The notes under the pieces were generated by a model. That model did not search any database. It worked only from the letters and a program-made list of their open reading frames with translations, and had not been told where the DNA came from. 64,000 nucleotides of DNA from Termitomyces sp. T153 (taxonomy: Eukaryota > Basidiomycota > Agaricomycetes > Agaricales > Lyophyllaceae), in the NCBI GenBank assembly GCA_018296165.2, contig JACKQL020000026.1, positions 372,001 through 436,000 on the forward strand. The letters run 5' to 3'. Made by a program: the position numbers and the translations under genes. Shown here piece after piece: positions 44,272 to 55,694 of this stretch (positions are counted from its first letter, which is position 1; the number at the start of each line of letters is the position of its first letter).

Positions 44272-45944
44272 ATGGAACAGACTTATCACGCTGTATTCTC
44301 GCCACTCATGCACGATCCAGCAGCCTGCCAGTGGCCGGTTGGAGGATGCAGTGTGGACTTGACTCCCGGCCGTGAGGCGTCCATGTACCCCCGGTCGCCG
44401 GTCGTGGACTATCCCTCTCCAGCCCTCTCCAACGCCTCTCTTTCGTATGGTGCACACTCACAGGCATTCATGAGCGACTGTCACTTTGCCCAGCTCGAGC
44501 CCAGCATTGGACCTGCTCGCGGGCATGGGGTGACCACGCGCCGACAGACATTTTCACAGAAAGTGCTTGGACGGCCAACACCACTGCCAGTGAGTGTGTC
44601 AGTAATAGTTGACAGCTTTCTGTTCGCTGACGGACCTCGGGTAATATTTAGCGGCTGAACGGGGTTGCTTATTCGGGGACTCGGCGTATGATGGCTACTA
44701 ATGAGCAGCCTACGCCGCTGCGCCATGCGCCGCCCTCTCTCACCATCCCCATCCCCAGCCAGCCCCCGCCCGTCTATGACCCAATGACCCCGTCCTCCAC
44801 CCCCGAGCCTTATGCATTCGACAGCTCACGTGCCCCGCCACCTGACCCGCCACGCTCTCCCGCCCTCAGCGCCGCGTCCGACTTTACCTCGTATCAGCCG
44901 ACCAAGTCTCAGCCAGCTCCAAAGCCCAGGGGAAAAAAGCGCCACCTCGAGGACCACGACCGCAAGGCAATCTGTCTGTACCACCAGGAGCATCCTCAGG
45001 AACGCCAGGAGGACATTGGGAAAGAGTTCGACGTCGAACGAAGCACGATCAGTAAGATCCTCAAGCAAAGGGCCAAATGGCTTAATATACCCGATACCCC
45101 TGGTGTTCGCGTCTCCAAACATAGGTCAGTATTCAAACGCGTCAGGACATCGTTTTTCGCTGGCCTAATCGTCCATCGCAGGCCGTCCAAGTTCCCAGAA
45201 GTCGAAGAAGAACTGCGAAAATGGGTCGAAGAGTGCACAGTGCGAAAAATGGCCATAAGTGACAACTCTATCCGCGAGAAGGCCAAGGAAGTCGCCAATG
45301 AACTCGGGATAGCCCCCGAAAAATTCAAGGCCTCCTCCGGGTGGGTCGAGAACTTTAAATCTCGGACAAATATTCGGGGTGGGATGTGGCATGGCTACAA
45401 GTCGACCACCGCACGCATCATCGACATCAGCTCTCCCGACGCCCCTGTCTCCACCTCTCCCATCCCAGGCTCCCTCTCGCCCATGAACCCCGCTTTCATG
45501 ACGGACAGGGCAGCCTTGGAAGCCATGGCCCCACGACGAGTCACTGACATGGACATAGGAGCTTCCCCAGTAACAGACCACCAACACGCGGCATCAACGC
45601 CTGATGCAGTCTCATGGTCGGGTGCAGACGTCACCCCTTCCCAGCCCTCACCGCTGTCTGCCCAGTCGCATCTTGAGCAAATGTCGGCCGTAGTCCCCTA
45701 TTCGCATCTGCAGCCGCACCATCTTGTCGCTCCTGACACCACCAGCTCTCATCCAGACACTCAATTCATACCACCAGAACAGTATGGGCCACGCCGGGTC
45801 ATTACTGCCGCTGAAGCGGAAGAACATTTCGACGCACTCCTTCGATTCATCGACACGCAGCACGAGGATTTTATTAGTACACAAGCACGCAGGGTGCTTC
45901 ATACAGTCAAACTTGCTCTATTCAAGGAGTCACATGGAATCTGA
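44272..45944 (+). CDS. CENP-B-type helix-turn-helix DNA-binding protein
   Basis: There are three exons. Exon 1 starts MEQTYHAVFSPLMHDPAACQ and ends RPTPLP. An intron (GTGAGTGTG...TATTTAG) then joins it in frame to RLNGVAYSGTRRMMATNEQ, so the ATG at 44688 is probably not the true start. A Pro/Ser-rich linker leads to a Psq/CENP-B N-terminal HTH: KKRHLEDHDRKAICLYHQEH, QEDIGKEFDVERSTISKIL. A second intron joins SKHR to PSKFPEVEEELRKWVEECTV, the Tc5/CENP-B second HTH, which ends ASSGWVENFKSRTNI. No DDE transposase domain follows; the C-terminus is a Ser/Pro-rich tail. It therefore resembles a domesticated regulator or centromere/ARS-binding protein. The start at 44272 has a good context, but 44125 and 44308 are possible. 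Confidence 0.8.
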
Positions 45945-46850
45945 CACTTTTTACAAAGTTTACCAGACATTTATCTTTGGTGTTACCTGCGTGGATTGAT
46001 CATTTTTGCATCTTTTCTCGTCTTTGCGATACTTTTCCCCTCTGACATAGCATCGTTCTCAGAACTCTCACTTCGACCCCCGTACACGACTCTCTCTATC
46101 ATGTATCCTTTTACTAACAACCTACCCATGCATAGTTACACATTAAATATTAGTCTACCTAGTTACTTAGCATTTGACACTTTGTGTTATCGCGGCAACT
46201 GCGTGTCGCCCACCGCCGTCTCCCAATGATCATCCATTTATCGTGTCTTATACTGTGTCTCATTGCTGTTTATCCTACCAAGAAGTTCCTCATTGAGAAT
46301 TTCCATCTGCATCAACGAGGATCCTGACACACGTAATTACAATTGGTTCCAGCTGTAAGTATACCTGTTCTCAGTGTTGAGAACTCTCCTTTTCTACTGG
46401 CGAAGATCTTTGGAGGTCTCCGAGCGCGTGTCGCGTCATGTGTATAGCGTACTGTGGGCATCGATATCGGCAGTCCCCAGCGTAATTTTTACTGAAGATC
46501 ATGATCATCCAAAGTCGTGTGTTGACGGTTCCAAGGCTGAGAAATCTGGCCATTTGCGCTGTCGGAGATCGTTGGAGCTCATAAATTTACTTTAAGTTTC
46601 ACTGTTGTGATTGGGTACCGGTGTCCCTATACAATTCTAGGCAATACACAACAGTATCGTGTCCCATGAGATGGCTGAGTGGGACGAATATTACAAATGT
46701 CCATAGCGAAGATCGGTTTGTACATAAGGAAGGAGCTCATGTTATTCGTAAGTGGTCAACACACGGTAGCAATCAGCGTCCACCTCGATAGGAAATAGCG
46801 AGTTCAACCAAGAAATAGCAAGTTTGACATGAACATGAGGCATCTGGAGC
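45945..46850. other. Convergent intergenic region, no gene seen
   Basis: About 900 bases between the stops of the HTH gene and the zinc-cluster gene. ORFs up to 77 codons have no recognisable content. Confidence 0.5.
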
Positions 46851-49800
46851 TTACCGCGACCAGCCCATGTGTTGATGTCGACCATCCAATATTTCCATAT
46901 CCTGGTCGACCCCCGTACCCTCTGGCGTGGTTCTTGTTGGGACCGCGGCGCCCATATGACTAAACTGTGGGTCCCCGGCCAGCGCAGCCTCGTACACTCT
47001 TTGCATCTCAGCCGCCTGTTCTCCAGCCTCTTCATACGAGTAGCTATATTGTTCAAGGCCATTTATACACGCTCTTACGTTTTCATTGCCCATGCGCGCA
47101 AGGAGAGTGCCGGCTTGGATGCAACTGACGTGCATGACCGCAGGATCGAGTCGCTACATCGGAGCGTAAGTAAAGAGCTAGATCGATGTGGGAGCAGATG
47201 GCCAAGAGAAAGCTGAGATGATCTGGGTAGAAGAAAAGCTTACCAGATAACCATTGGTAGTCAGCACTTGAGCCTAGGCCATCCCATCGAGTCAGCGAAG
47301 GAACATCCGGTGAGATAGAACTGACCAATCCGGATATTCGAAGGGCACCGTGCAATGCCTCTTCAAGGACTTTTCGTTTAACCTCTTCGATGCGTGGATT
47401 GTTAGGCTCCACAGTTCGGTTATTAATTTCTCTAACGCCGAAATCATCGAGAGCGTTGAAGAGGATAATCCACATGACATGGTACGTTGCATCACTAGCA
47501 CAGGATGACACAGCCTAGAGGGGTCAATATATCAGCTCTTTCTCGATAAAATTGGAGAATCAACGAACAGAGACAAAATCCCACTCTCCCTTGAAATTAC
47601 TAGGAACACCGACGGTGCTAAGATATTTTTCACGCCACGCTCCGAGTTCCAAGGTGAATCCATATAGCGTCTCAAGAGGAATACCTTGCGCATCCGTCAC
47701 GGGTTTCCATAGTTGTCTGGACATATTTCGTGCGGTACGGGCAAGTGAATGAGCTGCACTATAATACCCCTGTTGGTTTAATCAATAAAGAACACAACAA
47801 GTCCACCCGTTGTGGTATTTTCACCTACCAAAGCCTGCCAAATGCCATTACGCGGTCAGAGAGGGGTAAAGAAGGAGCCCAAGGGCCGAAAGACTCACTT
47901 CTAATTGTTCTCTTGGGGACTGAAGAGGATGAGTATTCAAGCTGCCCGCGATAATCGGGTCCCCGGTATAAAAATCAATGTCATAGTCCCCATCATCGAG
48001 GACTGGCTTCCGGCGATAATACGCGGAAGCATATGCATCGCAAAAGCACGCCATCCACCATGCGAATACCATCATTGCCCGACTTTCAGGATCTGCTATA
48101 GATGCCAATGTAGATTTGTGGTTGATCTATATGGGACTATGAGCAAGATTTCCAGGGTTTGACATATAAAGACCACATACTTGTAAATCCAGAAGATGAC
48201 GCGTCGCCGCGGTCAGCCAAAAACCACGGAAGCCTAAACGTGAGAGGCGCAATTTAGTCTTGGTAAACGGTCCAACATTCCTTCTTCCATACCAGTAGGA
48301 TCATCGACAATTTCTAAAGGCGACAGATCAGCATAAGGATTGGTGAGTCATATGCCTTACTTACGACTTTGTAGAGGTTCAATTAGTAATCCGATAATGA
48401 CATGGTCCGTTTTGGGTATTCGATGTACTTTCAAAGCTTCAGCGAGGTCTCTTGCGCGGTCAATCAATGTTTTTGCTAGTAGGCTTTGATGACTGGGTCG
48501 CTGTCGGTCTGCAACGAGTAGTGGGTGCTCCGAAAATTTTGTGCCCCACGCAAGGACGGTAGCCACGAGAGCGGGATGCAAAGGTTCCTTGTTATTGGAA
48601 GATGCCGAGGGATGTAGTTGGAGGCGATTACGGAACTGAGCGGGATTAAGAAGGGGGAGCCGAGTATGAACAATCTGGAAAAATACTTCCACAAGATCCA
48701 GTGTAAATCTGATGAATGAAGTCAGATAGACAGCGTGAGTGGGGCATTGAAACTGCCGTTAAAAAAATCAAAGGTTAGAAATTTGAAGGCGTCGTTGACC
48801 AAATATAGTTTGAATTTTTCCCATTATGTTGGGTTTATGAAATGACAATCAATCAAAACATACTCAGCCTTGAAGTTATCATCTTCAAGCCGAAAAGCCT
48901 GATTTCCCCAAATATCGTAAGGAGAAGGTCTTCGGCCAGGCACAGGGGAAAATGAATATTGGTCCCTATGAAAATTAACAGGAATCGTGAAGCATTTGAA
49001 GAATAATGAGAACAAGTGTCTTACTCGTTTGGCTCGGGTGGCGCAAAGATATATGATAGAAGCTCTCGTGTAGTCGTCGCAAGCGTTATGTGTGGGTAGA
49101 AGCCGTATTTGACCTCGAGGGGAATGTTTTGAGAATTTGGAACCGGTGGCGGTGCCATGGCAGTACCGTTGTCTAAAATAGGCGAGGAACTAGAAAGGAC
49201 ATAAGAGACGCCCATTAAACATGGATTCAAAGGTCGCACATCAGCAGGGCTGCCGGAGATGAACCGCTGAATGGATGCCGAATGAGCCGCAATCGAAAAG
49301 CATCATACCAGCAGAAAGAAAGAAAGGCACCTGGGTGATGGGGGTTCCGCAAACCGACCGAGCACGGCGCTGGGTTTCCCGGAAGGATCGAGGACAGCAT
49401 ACTTGGTTGCTGCTGCTGAACTACTATTCCTAGGTCTCCGCCCAATGGAAGCATTGCGCTTCTTCTCGCTCGTAGCTTGTTGGATGAGGTGCCTAGCGGA
49501 AGTGTAAAAGGATTTACAGGCGAAAAGGTCAATAGCACGAACGTGCACGGGTAGTTTTTCGATAGACAATGCTATAGACTGGTCGTAAGGAGGGAGAGTA
49601 GAAGCCTAAAATTCGCAAATCGTTACCTGACACTATACATAGATCAAAATAGATTCCATGCGCGTTACGATGAGTCGAGAGTCACCTTTTCTTGGCCCGG
49701 TAATCGATTACACTTGACTTTCCTCGACCTAGCGCACCAGACGTGAAACATGGAAAGGTGGTGTGACTGTGGAGACAGACCTGCAGGCATCACAAGCTGT

Positions 49801-49995
49801 GTTTTGTTTCCGAGGCGGTGGTTGAGATTTGTTATATTCAGCGATCTGGGTCTGTAGAGACTGAGATGTGTGGGTGTAGGCTAGAAGAACGCGTCTGATA
49901 TGAGCTCATGATGGATCGCGGGGCACAAGCAGGATCGGACCTGTCTGGGAGACGACCGAGGAGTCGTCTATAATGTTAGGAGAATCGTGCTGCAT
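46851..49995 (-). CDS. Zn2Cys6 fungal transcription factor
   Basis: This is a nuclear zinc-cluster regulator with a fungal-specific trans domain. Reading from 49995 it starts MQHDSPNIIDDSSVVSQTAY. After one intron it gives KQNTACDACRSRKVKCNRLP and GQEK. A 6-nt exon adds CysGln, and the next exon adds HCLSKNYPCT followed by HLIQQATSEKKR. The six cysteines then have the spacing C-x2-C-x6-C-x8-C-x2-C-x6-C. Downstream are LVEVFFQIVHTRLPLLNPAQ, HPALVATVLAWGTKFSEHP, DPTGFRGFWLTAATRHLLDL and ESRAMMVFAWWMACFCDAYA, typical of the regulatory middle domain. The C-terminus is DGRHQHMGWSR. Its target genes are unknown. The start lies 111 bases from the divergent TOM22 start. Confidence 0.85.
49627..49632 (-). 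other. 6-nt microexon encoding Cys-Gln
   Basis: TGTCAG is flanked by a 53-nt intron (49633-49685, GTGACT...GTATAG) and a 55-nt intron (49572-49626, GTAACG...CTATAG). It supplies the fourth cysteine of the zinc cluster. Skipping it leaves a five-cysteine finger, and retaining either intron introduces a stop or frame loss. Confidence 0.75.
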
Positions 49996-50106
49996 TGAAG
50001 GAGAAGGGCAGACGGAGCAGAAGACGAAAGGAGGGAGGAGAAGACTTGTTTAGCATCGAACCTATTTACTTATAAGCTGTCGAGGAATACTAATAGAGCC
50101 AAGCAA
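49996..50106. promoter_or_regulatory. 111-bp bidirectional promoter, zinc-cluster factor / TOM22
   Basis: The divergent ATGs at 49995 and 50107 share this gap. No TATA box is obvious. Confidence 0.55.
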
Positions 50107-50681
50107 ATGTCCCGATCAGGCAACTCCTCTCAAGACATCGCGTCGGCTTCGGAACCGAAAATTTACTCTCGCAACACCAGCATGGTCAAAGTTGAAATCG
50201 TCGAAGAAAAGGACGTTGCGGCGTCCCCCTATGCCACAGACGACGAGTCCCGCACCTCCTCCTCCGTTTCTCTCTCCTCTGTCTCCTCGGAGCTCTCTGC
50301 TGACGAGACATTTTTCGACCGTGTCGCCGCTCTTGTAGACATTGTACCACCATCCACACGTCACACAATCTCTTCACGTATTTCGAAGACAGCGTCTATC
50401 ATTAAGCGCGGAGGAAAGGTTGCGGGCAACATTGTGTGGATAATAACTACTTCCGCCTTGCTTGTTGCACTTCCGCTGGCACTTAGCTTGGAGGATGAAG
50501 CTAAAATAGTCACCCAAGAAAAGGAGATCATGGAACAACAACAAGGCGCTCAACAGGTGACTCATTCTTTACTTTCTTGTGGACCGTTCTGACACATCAC
50601 AAGATGCTTGCACCTTCTTCGTATCCGACTCCCGGTCCAAATTCCAATCAACCAAAGGCACTTGTCCCACCTGGGTTCTAG
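50107..50681 (+). CDS. TOM22: Mitochondrial import receptor subunit Tom22
   Basis: Tom22 is the central receptor of the outer-membrane TOM complex and binds presequences on both faces. An acidic, Ser-rich cytosolic domain (MSRSGNSSQDIASASEPKIY, SSELSADETFFDRVAALVDI) precedes the family signature VPPSTRHTISSRISKTASII. One membrane helix follows, NIVWIITTSALLVALPLALS, and then a short intermembrane tail starting LEDEAKIVTQEKEIMEQQQ. One intron (GTGACTCATTC...CACAAG) joins GAQQ to MLAPSSYPTPGPNSNQ, and the protein ends KALVPPGF. It is a full-length member of about 175-180 residues. Confidence 0.93.
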
Positions 50682-51153
50682 ACCTCATGATATATTCAGG
50701 ACCTCGAGGGAACACACGAAACTCACCAGCCGTATCCCTTGACACCCACGGCGCGTGCGCTATTTTCGACGCATTCATGAGATAATGCCGCTCCAACCTA
50801 CCTCGTCTGGAGGATTTGCGTAATACTAGTCTACAGATTCGTCCCTCGGATATGACTCCACTCTTTAGTTCTATCTATGCTATCGCCATGCCATGTTAAT
50901 GAACATCGTCAACATCATCCTTTTTCTTATGAATTGGACCCGTCTCAGCAAGAATTGTGTATATTAAGAAATATGTACAGTGTCTGTCTGTTACTCGGAC
51001 GTCTAGCCATCAGGTCAAATCAACAGTATTCAAAAGATTTCGAAAACACCTACAGTGACGGGTGCTGGCCGTGCAGGGACCACAACTGGGCGCACAAAGT
51101 TTTCTCTATCACGGATTTAGCAACAACGCATATGCCGTTCAACGAAGTTCAAC
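50682..51153. other. Convergent 3' region, no gene seen
   Basis: About 470 bases between the stops of TOM22 and the NDUFA9-type gene. A short ORF at 50877-51185 has no known motif. Confidence 0.55.
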
Positions 51154-52519
51154 TCACGCTGAGCGGTAGCGACGGAGGTAGGTGATGGCATGATTCTCTA
51201 TTTCCGATGGTTCGCCCATTCCGACAGCAGCCCAATCTCCGGGGACCTCAACATCGTTGATATAGCGCCTGACTACCTCATCTGGGCTGAGAGCGGGCCA
51301 CCAGACTGATTGGGCAACTCTTGCAAGGACCAAAGCAACTGCTTTAGGCAGAACAGGCGCACGGGTAGGAGGACGTAGCGTGATGGAGGAAACCAATTCA
51401 AGCAAGTAGTCGTATGTCAGTATAGATGGCCCAGGAAGATTGATTGTGCCCGGGATTTGAGGGATTGTCATGAGATTGGCAAGGGCTTGGGCAACATCAA
51501 GGACCTAGAAAAGCATGATTTTCACGTCGCGGCAAGACAGGTCGCCGAGGTGAGAAGCTTACATGTACCGGACGTATTTTTGTCTCGCCATGGTTGAGCT
51601 TCCACCAAATGGGCCAAACTGCGAGTAAATATCGGCCAATAGTCCTGAATGAATGACTCATGACACACCTGCCATGTTCGTGAGGAGCTTGTCCTCATAG
51701 CCAAAGAGAGTTCCAGGTCGCACAATGGTGGCCGTGGGGAACGCGGTTTTGACACGCTCCTCGCCCTCAGCCTTCGTTTGGTAAAACTTGGATTCAGACT
51801 TCGTTGACGCGTTCAGATGCGAAACATGGACAAGCCGTGAGACCCCAGACTCGGTTGCGATTTTAGCTATCCTTTCGGCACCATCGACGTGGACAGACTT
51901 GAAGTCAAAATTCCTATGTCCATGTGTCAAACGGTGAATATCGATATCCAAAGGCACTATGTCATGCGCACTTGGTCTCATAGTCCCGGCCCGCGAGGTT
52001 GTAAACAATATCCGAGTGCTTTAGGCATTCTGCAATCTGGTTCTCGTTCCGAATGTCCCATTCCTACAAAAGTTCATTAGTTTTCCGCTTTTTGACAATA
52101 ACACTCGAATCTTTACCATTCGGACAATCTGTCCCAGATCACCCATGGGTTTGAAAATACGTGCCTCATCTTCATCACGGTAGGGAATAATAACTTGTGT
52201 ACCCAGTTTTGCTACAAAATTATTAGGTATAGGGTCCACTCGAGAAAATGGGCTCACTCACCCAGCTTCGACACGAGATACCTCCCCAAGAATCCAGTGC
52301 AACCGAAAACCGTCACGACATGACCACTGACTGCGCTATATCCAGGAAGTCCCTGCGAGACGATAGGTTTCTGACCCGGAAGTGTGACGAGGTCGTGATA
52401 TGCACGCTGGTATAGAAATTACTTGATATACCAAGCGAAAAAGTTTCAATAATCAATACCTTTCCAGAGGCCTTAAGAGCACGCTGGATGTGCAAGACAT
52501 TGACTCTGGAGGCAATCAT
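51154..52519 (-). CDS. Complex I 39/40-kDa subunit (NDUFA9 type)
   Basis: This is an accessory subunit of mitochondrial NADH:ubiquinone oxidoreductase with an atypical short-chain dehydrogenase fold that holds NADPH. Seven or so exons are inferred. The Rossmann glycine motif is VVTVFGCTGFLGRYLVSKL. It is followed by AKLGTQVIIPYRDEDEARIF, KHSDIVYNLAGRDYETKNFDF, SVHVDGAERIAKIATESGV, RLVHVSHLNASTKSESKFYQTK and FPTATIVRPGTLFGYEDKLL. These match the NDUFA9/NUO-40 pattern. The C-terminus reads HAITYLRRYRSA. The start MIASRVNVLHIQRALKASGK at 52519 provides a basic leader for mitochondrial import. The start lies 157 bases from the divergent UPF0390 gene. Confidence 0.9.
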
Positions 52520-52676
52520 GCCTACCCGACAGTTTGATAGTTCGGTGAATGGCGGGACGATCCCTGCTTATGTTGGCGCGCACGTGGAAAAATTTGGTAG
52601 TACAAATTCTATAAGTACTTGTATACTTACTCTATTCTTGCTTGCTTTCTCTCTTTTCTTGTAATATTGTATAAAT
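52520..52676. promoter_or_regulatory. 157-bp bidirectional promoter, NDUFA9-type / UPF0390
   Basis: Divergent starts at 52519 and 52677. A pyrimidine-rich tract and a TATAAAT sequence lie directly before the plus-strand ATG. Confidence 0.5.
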
Positions 52677-53085
52677 ATGGTTCAAGGCAAAACTAAGGGA
52701 CTTACTGCCAAAGCTTCATCGTCTCATCACGGTCGGAGAGCTGCTGCAAACACCAAGAAGGGGCAACGGCACGTTGCACCTAAGAAACCTGCTCTATTGA
52801 AACAGGCCGCCATGAAAAGGGTGCAAACGCTTGCCATTCTACATGTTATTCTTATGTTCATCTTGGTCACTTTAGGATCTTACTGCTAAGATCAATAAAT
52901 CTATCGAATCTCAAATGGTACAAGCAGCCTCATCTGGCAAGTTGACTATAATGAAGAACGCCGGCACCGATTCGTGAGTTGATTTTCCCCCGATGCACTT
53001 GTCACCTCGGTAATAATCATCTATCTCTCGAGTCATACTCAATCATTTTGGCCCTAGATCTTCCAAAGGAAAAGACAAAGCCTAG
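52677..53085 (+). CDS. UPF0390 / DUF2462 small basic protein
   Basis: This is a small, highly basic protein of about 88 residues in three exons. The first exon reads MVQGKTKGLTAKASSSHHGR through GQRHVAPKKPALLKQAAMKR. The next gives DLTAKINKSIESQMVQAASS and GKLTIMKNAG. The last ends SSSKGKDKA. The pattern of a Gln-Gly-Lys start, the APKK block and a helical I-x-x-x-I-E stretch matches the UPF0390 family (human C19orf53, yeast relatives), whose function is not settled and may be nucleolar. Intron boundaries are GTGCAA...TTTAG and GTGAGT...CCCTAG. Confidence 0.8.
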
Positions 53086-54150
53086 CCTCGGTGTCAAGTC
53101 CGACCTGGCAGGAACCAAGTGAGTCTGTCATGGATTCATACGTTTGACTGAAACTGATAGCACGCCAGGCATGATCATTCTGCGATTATTTTGTTGACTA
53201 CTATTGGTTCGTGACGTGAGGAGCATCGATCATCGTCCAGAATAGCGGACTGGTCGAATTTCTCGAGACGTGTTGTTGGGCAAGTAATTTATCTGGAGAA
53301 GTGCATAAGTATATCAGGATGGTGGAAAAGAGAGTGTACTAAAGAGCCTGGGAAATAATAGTTAGCTGTCTTCATGTAACATTGTAAGAATTGTTTGCCT
53401 CCGCGAATTGGCGTCGCCTGTGATAGGGTATTGGGGGTATTGTGTTCGGCTCATAGTAATTAGGCGATTGCAGGTTCGACCCATGCGGTGGACATCTTAA
53501 GAAATGATATTTCTGAGGATTGATTGTTTCTGAATTGCCTATCAGTCCAGCTGCACAATGGCGCGATTAAAAAAATTCACGTAAACTTTAGTATATCCCG
53601 TCCAGTCCTGCATACAGCGGCTGGCCAACGATGCACTGAAGAGTTCTGATATATAGATTATACGGCAAACACGGACTGCTGCAGGACGATTCCACGAGCA
53701 GAGCCCAGATTATTACCAACCCCACCACCACCTGCGCCGACATCGACACGCACATTCGTGCATGCTACCATTGGGCGCACTGATATAGACACGTACCGCG
53801 CTCAGCCACGAGAGACCAGAGCAGGTGCCATAACATACACTTAATCCCACTAATAATCGATGACCTCTCTCTAGGTGAGCGTTTAATATCTGGAGGGAAG
53901 TGCCTCTGGGACGAGTGAGAGGTAGATCGGCGCGAGTAGTTATTCTTTCGAGTAACTCTCCCGAGGAGACCCAGTCTTTACGGACCCTCATTCGCGACCA
54001 AACAATCAAACGAGAGCAACTCAAAGCGGTCTAACGTTATGAAACGTGTTGTAATGATTACTGACAGGCTGTGCATTCTTAGTCGGAGGCGGCGACGAGC
54101 CACAATTGGCCTTTCTGCTACTCTGACAGCATCTCAACCGGAACCCACTA
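53086..54150. other. Intergenic with a tRNA-like scrap
   Basis: No protein gene is recognised. Near 53446-53510 the text ATTGCAGGTTCGACCC resembles the T arm of the tRNA-Arg at 55.7 kb, but the D arm and acceptor do not fold. Confidence 0.5.
53446..53510 (+). pseudogene. Degenerate tRNA-like sequence
   Basis: GATTGCAGGTTCGACCCATGCGG nearly repeats the T arm and acceptor 3' strand of the tRNA-Arg at 55695-55775. The T stem has a mismatch, and no D arm or paired acceptor is found upstream. It is probably an old partial tRNA copy. Confidence 0.4.
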
Positions 54151-55400
54151 TGGAAACAGGTATTTCAGCATTTCTGGCTGTCTCACCGGTGCGGACAGGG
54201 CTTTGCTCGCTCTTGGTAGTGCATGGATACTCTATCTTTTCTCAAGGCGAGAGGAGGCCATTCCCACCTGGTCCGCGTCCCTTCCCTTTGGTTAGGAACA
54301 TCGTTCCAGATTCCGCAAAAAGATGAACGGCATGTTTACGAGGCTTGGGCAAGGAACATGGCCGGTGTTCTTGAGAGACTTTTCAAGTGCGCTCCAGCTA
54401 TTATTTGATTAGGTCCTGTTACATAGCTTACTATACTGGAACGCCAATGATCGTGCTGAATTCGTTGAAGGCTGTTCGGGACTTGATGGGCTTGCAAATA
54501 CCACGTCATATGGTTGTGACTTAGACTGGGTACTCACATACATATCTGGCGAAGCCCAGCGAGTCCGACGAACCACAGTCCAACGGTTTTTCTCCGGCTC
54601 ACCATTTGTCAAACATATCATAGGAAGAGTCCCGCGTTTTGCTTGTCAACCTTTGACAAAGCCAAATGATCTCGAGAATCTTATAAAGCCGTTGGTTGCC
54701 CTTTCGACTATTCTGTCCATTGAGCTAACAGTTACATCATAAGCTCACCTCCAGCTCTATTTTGTCGGGTACACATCCGGCGCTGACGATCCTATTGTCC
54801 ACAAAACGGAGCGATCGTTCAAGCAAGCCGAGCAGCTTAATGGACCGTTACCAGGAGTAGGTCCTAATTGTAAGTATTATCCGTATTGCATTCTAGCAGA
54901 TATCCAGGTGACCCTTGTATAGATAGTGAAGAACTGGCCTACCTTCACGTCACTCTCGGCCCTCGACACGATCTTGGATGAGATAAGTTTTCACCGCATG
55001 CAGGCATTCCAAACAAAAGACAAAGGTTCATGCGTCGCTCTTGTAATCCGTTATGCTCGGGCTCTAGCTGTGAGTTGATCTCAATCCTTGAAGGAAGACG
55101 GGACTGTTGTCCCGTGTTTTGTCTCTACTCCCTTGGACGATATTGCTTCCGAGGCCTGTCTCTCTCCTGATGGAGCTAAAGAGAAGGAAGAGCTCATATG
55201 GATTGTACATTGGATACATACGCTGCGGCTACAGACTCTGTGAGCCTTCTTGTTCTCTTACAAAGACAAGTTTGCACCCTGCGCTGTTGTACTGATAGCA
55301 CTCCTCCCACTTGTCATACAGAAAGCCCAGGAAGGGTAGGAGGGCCTAAAACCCTCCCCATCTATAATACCTTGTTCAAAAAGATGAGCAAGGCTTTTTG
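54150..55400 (+). pseudogene. Cytochrome P450 pseudogene
   Basis: Pieces of a fungal P450 appear in order but in different frames. The proline-rich hinge RRPFPPGPRPFPLVRNI has Arg where Gly is expected before Asn. Next come PQKDERHVYEAWARNM after a frameshift, then GTPMIVLNSLKAVRDLMG, RVRRTTVQRFFSGSPFVKHI, TSGADDPIVHKTERSFKQAE and, near 55.2 kb, an I-helix-like DTYAAATDSVSLL and QKAQEG. The haem-binding FxxGxRxCxG motif is not found. Stops and shifts between the pieces indicate a dead gene, although unseen introns could account for some of them. Confidence 0.65.
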
Positions 55401-55694
55401 ATAAGTAGTGACTTCCTTGCATTTCAACATTTCGCTCGGGAATGGAGGTTGGTGAAATTGTCATCAAGACAGTTGATAATCATTGTGGGCAGCGATTTGT
55501 AGTTGAGTAATTCTGAAAATGAAACTTCCAAAGGTCTGAAGGACCAGGGTAATACTGCATACATTACTGTTGACACTGAATAAATATACAAAGACAATTT
55601 ACAAGAGATTGAGAACCAGGGAGATTCTGCGCATCCTGACCTGAAATACTATACCGCCATATGAGCTCAGGTTATATGGTCAAAAGAAAAAAGT
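55401..55694. other. Short spacer, no gene seen
   Basis: About 290 bases with no recognised feature between the P450 remnant and the tRNA. Confidence 0.5.

Noticed and set aside
44826..45634. Minus-strand ORFs of 79-140 codons opposite the HTH gene
   Set aside because: They overlap conserved HTH coding sequence on the plus strand and have no recognisable content of their own.
44688..45944. The 418-codon continuous frame as the full HTH gene
   Set aside because: An in-frame upstream exon joins by a good GT-AG intron, and the internal stretch between SKHR and PSKFPE is itself an intron, so the continuous ORF is not the real product.
53446..53510. A functional tRNA gene
   Set aside because: The T-arm region looks real, but the D arm and acceptor do not pair, so it is listed only as a tRNA-like pseudogene.
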